Source: Planctomycetota bacterium (GTDB lineage: Bacteria; Planctomycetota; Phycisphaerae; FEN-1346). From it: a DNA stretch of 11,546 bases. Position numbers and translations under genes: made by a program. The stretch spans positions 1-11,546 of the forward strand of contig JAPLMO010000476.1 of the NCBI GenBank assembly GCA_026386995.1, written 5' to 3'. The notes under the pieces are model-generated. The model was given only the letters and a program-made list of their open reading frames with translations. It had not been told where the DNA came from and made no database searches. Shown in pieces: positions 1 to 5,564 of the stretch; the stretch's first letter is position 1, and the number at the start of each line of letters is the position of its first letter.

Positions 1-52
1 TCAAGAACTTCTCCAGTTCCTTGCCCATGTTCTTGATCTGAAGCACATCCAT
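1..52 (-). CDS. N-terminus of a leftward gene, possibly an IS701-like transposase (partial)
   Basis: Seventeen codons are visible on the minus strand, starting at the ATG at 52..50 and running off the left edge: MDVLQIKNMGKELEKFL. The start is supported by a strong Shine-Dalgarno (GGAAGGAG) ending 6 nt upstream. The pattern of a short helix with IKxMGKELEKFL resembles the extreme N-termini of IS701-type DDE transposases as I remember them, but 17 residues cannot prove a family. Two context points agree with a mobile element: an 8-bp stem covers the ribosome-binding site, and a decapitated tRNA 3' end lies just upstream. It could equally be an unrelated cytoplasmic protein. I am fairly sure that a gene starts here and unsure of its identity. 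Confidence 0.45.
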   Translation of the reverse strand, partial: MDVLQIKNMGKELEKFL

Positions 53-59
53 GTCCCGC

Positions 60-86
60 TCCTTCCAACCCCTGTGGCTGGAAGGA
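60..86 (-). promoter_or_regulatory. Hairpin covering the ribosome-binding site of the gene starting at 52
   Basis: TCCTTCCA (60-67) and TGGAAGGA (79-86) form a perfect 8-bp stem with an 11-nt loop. Read on the minus strand, the proximal arm contains the GGAAGGA Shine-Dalgarno of the gene starting at 52, so the site would be sequestered in a transcript that includes both arms. Such hairpins are known in IS10 and IS50, where they stop translation of the transposase from read-through transcripts. Applying that role here is inference. Confidence 0.45.
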
Positions 87-135
87 CTTATCGTCGAAAG
101 CGGACAGGCTTCTTGAGCCTATGTCGCGCTGTGGT

Positions 136-166
136 ATTAGAGGTTCGACTCCTCTTGGGGACGCCA
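136..166 (+). pseudogene. 3' fragment of a tRNA gene (T arm, acceptor, CCA), tRNA-Glu-like
   Basis: A T arm is visible (stem AGAGG 139-143, loop TTCGACT 144-150, stem CCTCT 151-155). It is followed by a 7-nt acceptor strand TGGGGAC (156-162), discriminator G, an encoded CCA (164-166) and five T. The acceptor strand would need GTCCCCA at the 5' end, as in bacterial tRNA-Glu. No matching acceptor, D arm or anticodon arm lies upstream: the nearest candidate, GTCCCGC at 53, pairs only five bases and would give a molecule of about 114 nt with no anticodon arm. It therefore looks like a tRNA 3' remnant, as left by an insertion or by tRNA-targeted integration. A split or intron-bearing gene with its 5' exon outside the window cannot be excluded. 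Confidence 0.5.
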
Positions 167-185
167 TTTTTCTCGCCGCCGCCCG

Positions 186-1229
186 TCAGTAGGCCCCGTA
201 CTCGCGGATCGCGTCGAACATCGCCACGACGTTTTCCACGGGCGTCTCCTCGAGGATGGAATCGTGGCTGGCGCCGGCGACGTACCCGCCGCCGGGCTTC
301 ATGATGGCCAGGACCTCTCGCGTCTTCTGCCGCACCACCTCCGGCGTCCCCTTGATGAGCACGTGGTGCGAGTCGATCGCGCCGTTAAAGAGGATGCGGC
401 CGCCGAACTCGCGCTTCAGCGCCGCCAGGTCCATCCCCGCGCACGACGGCTGCACGGCGTGCAGGCCGTCGAGGCCGGCCGCGATCAGGTCCGGAATGAG
501 CGGCGCAAAACCTCCGCAGCAGTGCATCATGACCTTCAATTTGCAGGCGTGCCCGAGGTCAATCAGACGCTTGATATGCGGCAGGACGAACCGCCGGAAC
601 AGGGCGGGGCTGAGCAGGGGCCCCGTCTGGCTGCCGAGGTCATTACCGATAAAGAATATGTCGATGACGCTTGAGGCCGCGTCGAAGATCCGACGGCTGA
701 CCGCGGCGTAGTAGTCCGCCATGTGCCGCATGAGGGCGTCGACCGTCTCGGGCGAGTCGTACATCGCCAGATACAGGCCCTCCATGCCCATGAGGTCGAT
801 GGCATCGTGCCAGAAGGGCGACCAGTCGCCGCCGAGGATGGCGTAGCGGCCCTGGTGCGATGCGGCCTCGGCGCGGATCGCCGAGACGTTCATCCACTTC
901 GGGTCGGGCCACGGGTGCTCGTGCACCTGAGCGAGCGTCGCGCCGGCGAGCGGGTGGCTGATGGGCTGGCCGTAGCCCATGCCGTGGCGCTCGACGCCGA
1001 AGGGCGTCCGCGACGCCGCGCCCGGCGACAGCGGAAACACGGGCCCGGCATACTTGGCGAACACGCGGCGGAAATCGTCGCCGAACCTTATGCGCAGGGC
1101 CTCGTCGTCGGCTACGCCGAGTTCGCGCTTCGCCTTCGCCCAGAACTCGGCCGATGAGCCGCACCAGGCCGGCACGCGGTCGGGCTCCTGGTGGGCGAAG
1201 GCCGTCAGGACACGCTCTCGAGAGTTCAT
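186..1229 (-). CDS. UroD-like protein A (uroporphyrinogen-decarboxylase-fold, methyltransferase type)
   Basis: This 347-residue protein has the length and layout of the UroD superfamily (PF01208). It has an N-terminal RERVLTAFAHQEPDRVP segment (residues 4-20), a (beta/alpha)8-barrel body, and a C-terminal GGGYVAGASHD...ETPVEN segment. It is not a haem-pathway HemE: the HemE substrate-arginine motif near the N-terminus is absent. The sequence MMHCCGG (His236, Cys238) fits the HxC zinc motif of corrinoid-dependent methyltransferases such as MtaA and CmuA. The third zinc cysteine usual near the C-terminus is not seen, the segment reading GGYVAGASHDS instead. The ATG at 1229 is preceded by GGAGG at 9 nt. 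It is the last gene of the leftward cluster, after the mutarotase and a large repeat. The fold is well supported; the substrate is unknown and may be a methylated compound (inference). Confidence 0.85.
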   Translation of the reverse strand: MNSRERVLTAFAHQEPDRVPAWCGSSAEFWAKAKRELGVADDEALRIRFGDDFRRVFAKYAGPVFPLSPGAASRTPFGVERHGMGYGQPISHPLAGATLAQVHEHPWPDPKWMNVSAIRAEAASHQGRYAILGGDWSPFWHDAIDLMGMEGLYLAMYDSPETVDALMRHMADYYAAVSRRIFDAASSVIDIFFIGNDLGSQTGPLLSPALFRRFVLPHIKRLIDLGHACKLKVMMHCCGGFAPLIPDLIAAGLDGLHAVQPSCAGMDLAALKREFGGRILFNGAIDSHHVLIKGTPEVVRQKTREVLAIMKPGGGYVAGASHDSILEETPVENVVAMFDAIREYGAY

Positions 1230-1250
1230 TCGCTCGCGCCTCCATTAGCC

Positions 1251-1395
1251 GGGTGGCATGGCCACGCTGTTGCGTGGTATCTGTTTAGCGTAGAGTGCCG
1301 GGTGGCATGGTCACGCTTTTGCGTGACCATGGGCCTCGAACGGCGCCTGGCCCGTCACTGCGACATGGTCACGCAAAAGCGTGACCATGCCACCC
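1251..1395. repeat. REP-type palindromic repeats, inverted doublet (REPIN-like)
   Basis: Three related units fill the gap between two genes. Unit 1 starts at 1251 with GGGTGGCATGGCCACGC and is degenerate on its right arm. Unit 2 (1300-1331) starts GGGTGGCATGGTCACGC and folds as an 11-bp stem (1306-1316 with 1321-1331) around a TTTT loop. Unit 3 (1364-1395) is the exact 32-bp reverse complement of unit 2, with an AAAA loop. Units 2 and 3 could therefore fold as two small hairpins or as one long cruciform. This is the architecture of REP doublets mobilised by RAYT transposases; no RAYT gene is visible here. On RNA it could act as a 3' stabiliser or partial terminator between the mutarotase and UroD-like gene A. 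Confidence 0.85.
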
Positions 1396-1435
1396 TCTTC
1401 TTCCCCTCTTCCGCGGCGGGCAGAGGGGAAAGATA

Positions 1436-1774
1436 TCAATCCATGTGAAACGCTTCAGGCAGGTTCGCCCACCACTCGCCTTTGGCCCGTATCGGAACCG
1501 GCTCCTGGCAGGGCTCGCAGTACGACCACCACCGCCGCGTGGTCGGGTCGGCGGCCATCTTGGCCATGTCGGCGGCGAAGTCCGTGCCGTGATACTCGAA
1601 GTAACTGAAGAGGTAGAACTTACCTTTCTCGACCTCGGCCACGTAGATCGTGTAATTCCGGATGTTGCACTTCTTGATCGTCGTCAGCACGTCCGGCCAC
1701 ACGGCGGCGTGCAGGCGCTTGTACTCTTCCAGTTTCTCGGCCTTCAGGCCGATGACCATGCCGTAACGTTGCAT
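1436..1774 (-). CDS. rhaM: L-rhamnose mutarotase family protein (RhaM/RhaU-like)
   Basis: The 112-residue protein matches the small L-rhamnose mutarotase family (PF05336; E. coli RhaM is 104 residues), which interconverts alpha and beta anomers of L-rhamnose and related deoxysugars. Landmarks align without gaps at the N-terminus: Tyr18, His22 (the catalytic His position in E. coli RhaM) and Trp26-Pro27. Further on come NYTIY (40-44), RRWW (80-83) and a C-terminal NLPEAFHMD resembling the ELQEVFYLP end of RhaM. The ATG at 1774 is preferred over an in-frame ATG at 1816 because GGAG sits 8 nt before it, whereas the upstream one has no ribosome-binding site. An insertion CEPCQEPVPIRAKGEWW near the C-terminus differs from the E. 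coli protein. It lies between two UroD-like genes in the importer cluster. The sugar could be rhamnose, fucose or a methylated derivative. Confidence 0.88.
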   Translation of the reverse strand: MQRYGMVIGLKAEKLEEYKRLHAAVWPDVLTTIKKCNIRNYTIYVAEVEKGKFYLFSYFEYHGTDFAADMAKMAADPTTRRWWSYCEPCQEPVPIRAKGEWWANLPEAFHMD

Positions 1775-1796
1775 TGTGTTTCTCCGAGCCATGATT

Positions 1797-1823
1797 GGTG
1801 GGAGCATAGCACCCACCCTACAT
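1797..1823. repeat. Short palindromic repeat, copy 1 (GCATAGCACCCACCCTACAT)
   Basis: The 20-mer at 1804-1823 is the exact reverse complement of 11494-11513 near the other end of the window. With GGTGGG (1797-1802) it can form a small imperfect hairpin around ATA. It lies just after the stop of UroD-like gene B and upstream of the mutarotase start, so it would be in the mutarotase leader. Recurrence in opposite orientation 9.7 kb apart marks it as a dispersed genomic repeat. Confidence 0.65.
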
Positions 1824-1825
1824 TA

Positions 1826-2962
1826 CTATGAATCCCCCAGCGAGAGCGGATACCGCCCGTGCTCGCGCACCAGTTGCACCACGTAGTCGTACGTCGCCGG
1901 GTTGACGTTGTCGGGCACCGAGTGGTCGGACTGGAAGATGTACCCGCCGCCGCGTGCCGCGCCGAGTTTCCTCAGCACCTCTCGCCGCACCTTTTCGCGG
2001 TCGTTCGTGGCCAGCACGCGCACGTCGATGTTCCCGTTGAACGCCCACCTGTCGCCGAATCGGCGCTTGAGGTCCACCACGTCGAGGCCCGCCTTGGCCT
2101 CCAGCGGGTTATACGCATCCACGCCGGCCTCGATCAGGTCCTCGTAGACCGCGCCGGCGTTACCGCAACCGTGATAGATGGTCTTCAGGCCGTGCTTGTG
2201 TGCCGCATCGCATATCCGCCTGACCTGCGGCTTAAACACCTCGCGCCAGTACTTCGGGGAAAAGAGCATGCCGTGGTCGTAGGCGATGTCGCCCCAGACG
2301 TAGAGGCCCCGCAGTTTTCCGCCCGCCGCCGCAATCTGGCCCTCCGTGATGCCGACGAGAAAATCGCCCAGCCTTTCGACGAACCGGGCCATCCGCTCGG
2401 GGGCCTCGGCCAGTTTCATCAGGACGTTCTCGGAGCCCATGATCCGCCAGATCATCTCGTACGGTTCGCACACGCTGCCGAAGACGCAGAAGTCGTCGGC
2501 GCACGAGTTCACGCGGTCCACGAACGAGGGCAGCCCCAGCACCAGATCGTCGCCCACCGAGTTGATCTGGTCGTCGATGGCCGCGAAGTACCGCCGCCGG
2601 TCGGCGGGAGAGTCAAACTGGAGGGCCTCCATCTGCTCAAACGTCTTGGTATCGAAATCATTATAATGCGGCATGGGGAAGGTGCTGTGGCGCTCGATGG
2701 TCGCCCCGAAGCCGGTCCGCACGACCTTCCGCTCGGCCGAGTCCTCCACCACCTGGATGCCCGAGATGTGCGGGTCCATGTTCGGCGTGACGACGATGAG
2801 GTCCAGGTCCCAGTGCTTGTAGGGGTTGAAGGAGTCGCCGAACTGGCGGCGGCAGCGGCGGACGAAGTTGGTCCAGAAGAACTCGCCCACGGGGACGCGG
2901 TCGGCCTCGCGATGTTCGAGGGCCGCTATCACGCGCTCGGTTTTGGCCTGGGCTCGGTTCAT
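1826..2962 (-). CDS. UroD-like protein B (uroporphyrinogen-decarboxylase-fold, methyltransferase type)
   Basis: A 378-residue UroD-superfamily protein, clearly different in sequence from proteins A and C of the cluster. Visible landmarks are KTERVIAALEHREADRVPVGEFFW (8-30), the barrel segment GLYVWGDIAYDHGMLFSP (219-236), the metal motif TIYHGCGN with His264 and Cys266, NGNIDVRVLA (309-318), and a C-terminal GGGYIFQSDHSVPDNVNP (338-355). HxC fits the zinc site of corrinoid methyltransferases. In place of the usual third cysteine the C-terminal segment has SDHSVP, so Asp346 or His347 may complete the site (inference). The ATG at 2962 has GAGG 7 nt upstream. Fold assignment is firm, substrate unknown. 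A haem-biosynthesis role is unlikely because the HemE N-terminal arginine signature is missing. Confidence 0.87.
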   Translation of the reverse strand: MNRAQAKTERVIAALEHREADRVPVGEFFWTNFVRRCRRQFGDSFNPYKHWDLDLIVVTPNMDPHISGIQVVEDSAERKVVRTGFGATIERHSTFPMPHYNDFDTKTFEQMEALQFDSPADRRRYFAAIDDQINSVGDDLVLGLPSFVDRVNSCADDFCVFGSVCEPYEMIWRIMGSENVLMKLAEAPERMARFVERLGDFLVGITEGQIAAAGGKLRGLYVWGDIAYDHGMLFSPKYWREVFKPQVRRICDAAHKHGLKTIYHGCGNAGAVYEDLIEAGVDAYNPLEAKAGLDVVDLKRRFGDRWAFNGNIDVRVLATNDREKVRREVLRKLGAARGGGYIFQSDHSVPDNVNPATYDYVVQLVREHGRYPLSLGDS

Positions 2963-3005
2963 ATTACGCCTCGCAAAACGCTTGCAACGTTTGCCGTCGC
3001 TATAA

Positions 3006-3072
3006 CGTTTAGCCGTCGCCGCACACGGCGACGATTATCATAAACGCGGCCGTGTGCGGCCGCGGCTAAACG
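3006..3072. repeat. REPIN-like inverted doublet with complementary loops
   Basis: Two adjacent 8-bp GC hairpins: CGTCGCCG (3014-3021)/CGGCGACG (3026-3033) with loop CACA, and CGCGGCCG (3045-3052)/CGGCCGCG (3057-3064) with loop TGTG. They are enclosed by 10-bp outer arms, CGTTTAGCCG (3006-3015) and CGGCTAAACG (3063-3072). The two loops are complementary, as expected if the right unit is a diverged inverted copy of the left one. The element occupies the 129-bp gap between UroD-like genes B and C, ending about 20 bp past the stop of gene C. Confidence 0.8.
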
Positions 3073-3091
3073 CACGGGGGCACGGCCCCGG

Positions 3092-4216
3092 CTATGTGTA
3101 CGTGCACTCCCTTGCCGCCTCGGCCATCGCCCGCAGATTCGCGGGCGGCGTATCGAAAAAGTGGTCCGACGCCGACAGGATGTACCCGCCGTCCTTGCCG
3201 AATCCATCGAACAGCCGGTGCACTTCTTTGCGGATTATCTCGCGGTTGCCGCTCGTCAGGATGTTGGACTGATCCATCCCGCCGATCATCGCCACCTTGC
3301 CGGCGAAGGCCTTGCGGACTTCGCGCGGCTCGGTGATGTTGCCGCCCACGCCCGGGGGCGAGAGCGTCTCGGAGGCGTCGGTCTCGTTCTTGATAATGAG
3401 GTCCAGGATGTGCATCATCCCGCCGCAGGTGTGGTACGTGGTCCGGAGGCCCGCATCATGGACCGCGCGGTGGATTTGGCGGTCGTACGGCAGGCAGAAC
3501 TCGCGGTGGAGTTTCGGCGAGATGACCGTGTCGCTGGCGGCCCCGCCGCCGGTCTCGATGAGGTCGAACTTCGCCCCGCGGAGCGATTCCTCGACGAACC
3601 GCAGTTTCTTTTCGCACAGGACCTGCATCAGCCGGTGGACCCAGTCGGGGTTGTCGAACGTCTCCATGATGAGTTTCTGCACGTCCATCAGGCAGCAGGC
3701 GTGCTGCCAGCAGCCGGCCTGGTCGCCCCAGACGAATCCGCGCAGGATGCCCGCGTCGCCGAGGGCATCGTATTGAGCCGCCACGTCCTTCTTGTCCAGC
3801 CGCGCCACGGGCATGTATTTTTCGATGAGGTCCACGTCTTCGTGGCGCTTGATAAGGTACTCCAGGATCCACGTGGTCGTCTCGTTGGTGCCGGTCTTGT
3901 AGGTGAGCGTGCCGCCGGGCGTATGGATGGTGTGATTCAGAATGCGGTTCTCGGGGCCGGAGTCGCCGACCTCGATCTCTTCGCGCCACTCGGGGGTCTG
4001 GAGGATGAAGTGCTCGGCGTCGGGAATCCAGAACTGGCCCATGGTGGCGAAGTACTGGATGGAGGCGTCCAGGCCGGTGGCCTTGAACGCCGTCAGCGCG
4101 TCCATGCGGCCCATGAAATGGTCGAGGTGATACTGCTGCCACTGGTGGATGGTGACGGGCAGGCGATCGGGCCTTTCCCTCGCCAGGGCACGCAACATTC
4201 TTTCTTTACTGGTCAC
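3092..4216 (-). CDS. UroD-like protein C (uroporphyrinogen-decarboxylase-fold, methyltransferase type)
   Basis: A 374-residue UroD-superfamily protein starting VTSKERMLRALARERPDRLPVT. The GTG at 4216 is chosen because GGGAGG ends about 6 nt before it; an in-frame ATG at 4282 would translate part of a tandem repeat and lacks such a site. Landmarks are GFVWGDQAGCWQHACCLMD (160-178), LIETGGGAASDTVISPKLHREFCLPY (219-244, the strand facing the active site in the family), YHTCGG with His262 and Cys264 (HxC zinc motif), IGGMDQSNIL (311-320) and a C-terminal GGYILSASDHFFDTPPAN (343-360). As in protein B, an SDH triplet replaces the usual third cysteine. It is the first UroD-like gene after the binding protein, so it is most directly linked to the transporter. 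Role inferred: a methyltransferase or related lyase on the imported compound. Confidence 0.87.
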   Translation of the reverse strand: MTSKERMLRALARERPDRLPVTIHQWQQYHLDHFMGRMDALTAFKATGLDASIQYFATMGQFWIPDAEHFILQTPEWREEIEVGDSGPENRILNHTIHTPGGTLTYKTGTNETTTWILEYLIKRHEDVDLIEKYMPVARLDKKDVAAQYDALGDAGILRGFVWGDQAGCWQHACCLMDVQKLIMETFDNPDWVHRLMQVLCEKKLRFVEESLRGAKFDLIETGGGAASDTVISPKLHREFCLPYDRQIHRAVHDAGLRTTYHTCGGMMHILDLIIKNETDASETLSPPGVGGNITEPREVRKAFAGKVAMIGGMDQSNILTSGNREIIRKEVHRLFDGFGKDGGYILSASDHFFDTPPANLRAMAEAARECTYT

Positions 4217-4259
4217 CGTTTCCTCCCGGTGTGGCGTCCGTGCCATCCCGGTGTTGTTC

Positions 4260-4287
4260 AATCCGCAATCCGCAATTCGCAATCCGC
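4260..4287. repeat. Tandem heptamer minisatellite (AATCCGC x4)
   Basis: Four head-to-tail 7-bp units: AATCCGC at 4260, 4267 and 4281, and AATTCGC at 4274, followed by a partial AAT. It fills the short gap between the binding-protein stop and UroD-like gene C. Being a heptamer, it could drift by slippage without touching either reading frame. I recall similar arrays dispersed in planctomycete genomes; this was not checked. Confidence 0.85.
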
Positions 4288-4294
4288 AATGGTT

Positions 4295-5488
4295 TCACCA
4301 CGGCGCCGGCAGATACTGGTCCACGTCGTCCTTGGTGATGATGTGCTTGGGCAGATAGTAAACGGGCCTTGCGATTTCCTTGCCGCAGAACCAGTCGGCG
4401 GCGATCTTCATTGGCAGTGCCCCGTCCGCCTCGGCGGACTGGCACGTGATGGCGTGCAGCGTTCCGGCCTTGATAAAGTCCATGCCGACCTTGGAGTGGC
4501 CGGCGGCCACGCGGATGATGTCCTCGCGCCCGGCCGCCTTGCACGCCTGGTTGATGCCGATCTGGACGCCCGAGTCGTCGGCGCTCACGATGCCCTTCAA
4601 CTCGTCCTTGTACTTGGCGAGCCAGTCGGAGACGACCTGCATGGTCTTTTCGGCCTCGAGTTTCGTGGTCTGCTTCTCCAGGAGTTTCATCTTCGGGGCG
4701 ATTTTTTTCAGTTCCGTGATGATCGAGTGCGTCCGCGAGAAGTACGGCGACCCGCCCGGCATGTGCTGGACGATGCAGTACCCGCCCTCGTAGTTCATCC
4801 GCTTGGCGAACTCCCTGGTGAGCATCCGGATCTGGCCCCAGTCGTCCGGCCCGGTCCACGTCAGGACGTACGGCATGCCGGAGTCCACCGGGATCAGGTT
4901 CGACGCGATGACCGGGATGCCCGCCTGGTTCAGTTTCCGCAGCATCGGCACCACGCTCTTTGCGTCGACCGGGAAGATTATCACCAGGTCCGGCCGCTCG
5001 TTGATCACCTGGTCTACCTGCTGCGACTGGATGTTGACGTCGGCGTTGCCGGCCGTCAGGGTCTTAAGTTGGATACCGTACGCGTCGGCGATCTTCTGCA
5101 TGCCGCGCGTGTACGCGGTGGTGTAGGGGTGGTCCATGTGGCGGAGGCACACGACACGCTTCCCCTTTGCGCCCGACCGGGGCGACTTAGGGAGGTTGAT
5201 CTTCTCGCACCGCCACCCGGCGTACTCCATGTCGTACCAGTGCAGCGGATCGTCCTCGGGCAGGGCCTCGGGGTCGGCCGGTCTTGCGGGTGGCACAAGG
5301 GGCGACTCATCCACGATGATGAGCGGCTGGTTGTTCGTGCCGAGGATCTTCGAGACGTCGATGGCCAGGCCCTCCTGGCAGGCCTTCTGCATCTCGGCCG
5401 CGGTCATCTGGCTGCCTTGCTCGCCCTGGCAGCCTGCGGCGGCCGCCGCAAGTCCGGCCAATAACAAAATGCAGGCTTGTCGCTTCAC
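4295..5488 (-). CDS. Sugar ABC transporter substrate-binding lipoprotein (Peripla_BP_4 type)
   Basis: The 397-residue protein begins with a lipoprotein signal: KRQ, a hydrophobic stretch ILLLAGLAAAAAG, and a lipobox Cys at residue 20. Residues 110 to the end form a type-I periplasmic binding fold: KRVVCLRHMDHPYTTAYTRGMQKIADAYGIQL, DQVINERPDLVIIFPVDAKSV, AGIPVIASN, KGIVSADDSGVQIGINQACKAAG, and KAGTLHAITCQSAEADGALPMKIAADWFCG. This is the RbsB/RhaS class that feeds CUT2 importers. The GTG at 5488 has GGGAGGAGG about 7-9 nt upstream; the open frame extends to 5821 but lacks any start that fits the signal peptide. Unusual: about 90 residues between the lipid anchor and the binding domain, with a proline-rich stretch and DDPLHWYDMEYAGW. 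It is separated from its permeases by two unrelated genes and by a region with its own candidate control elements. Confidence 0.9.
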   Translation of the reverse strand: MKRQACILLLAGLAAAAAGCQGEQGSQMTAAEMQKACQEGLAIDVSKILGTNNQPLIIVDESPLVPPARPADPEALPEDDPLHWYDMEYAGWRCEKINLPKSPRSGAKGKRVVCLRHMDHPYTTAYTRGMQKIADAYGIQLKTLTAGNADVNIQSQQVDQVINERPDLVIIFPVDAKSVVPMLRKLNQAGIPVIASNLIPVDSGMPYVLTWTGPDDWGQIRMLTREFAKRMNYEGGYCIVQHMPGGSPYFSRTHSIITELKKIAPKMKLLEKQTTKLEAEKTMQVVSDWLAKYKDELKGIVSADDSGVQIGINQACKAAGREDIIRVAAGHSKVGMDFIKAGTLHAITCQSAEADGALPMKIAADWFCGKEIARPVYYLPKHIITKDDVDQYLPAPW

Positions 5489-5503
5489 GCAAACCCTCCT
5501 CCC

Positions 5504-5535
5504 AAAGAACTTGACAGGCGGTAAAGAACTTGACA
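5504..5535. repeat. Direct repeat AAAGAACTTGACA x2, 19 bp apart, before the binding-protein gene
   Basis: The 13-mer occurs at 5504-5516 and again at 5523-5535. The 19-bp period is close to two helical turns, so a dimeric or paired regulator could bind both on one DNA face. The repeats lie 16-47 bp upstream of the GTG at 5488, inside its leader on the minus strand. They also contain the TTGACA -35 element of the plus-strand promoter. A slippage duplication without function is the alternative. Confidence 0.7.
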
Positions 5536-5557
5536 AACGCTGAAGTTGAGTCATAAT
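5530..5557 (+). promoter_or_regulatory. Sigma70-like promoter, plus strand
   Basis: TTGACA (5530-5535, full consensus) and CATAAT (5552-5557, 5 of 6) are separated by 16 bp. Transcription would start near 5564-5566 and go rightward, although the flanking protein genes are leftward. The AT-rich box also reads TATATT on the minus strand (5560..5555), with a poor -35, so a divergent weak promoter for the binding-protein gene is possible. Confidence 0.5.
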
Positions 5558-5564
5558 ATAGACG

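Noticed and set aside
53..166. A complete unusual tRNA, tRNA-Sec or tmRNA 3' domain
   Set aside because: Only five acceptor pairs form with GTCCC at 53. No anticodon arm or D arm can be drawn, and the 5' part contains the start signals of a leftward gene.
1251..1395. CRISPR array
   Set aside because: Units are inverted palindromes with irregular spacing, not direct repeats with unique spacers, and no cas gene is present.
1859..3043. A 394-codon plus-strand open frame opposite UroD-like gene B
   Set aside because: Composition typical of an antisense shadow (HVHV, LVDDVE-type runs), no ribosome-binding site, and it ends inside a palindromic repeat.
186..4216. Haem biosynthesis role (hemE) for the UroD-like genes
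   Set aside because: The HemE N-terminal arginine signature is absent and all three have the HxC metal motif of methyltransferases.
3161..5464. A 767-codon open frame on the plus strand across the binding-protein gene and UroD-like gene C
   Set aside because: It lies antisense to two well-supported genes. It is Val/Asp/His/Leu-rich with no recognisable motif, as expected from the codon bias of GC-rich genes read on the opposite strand.
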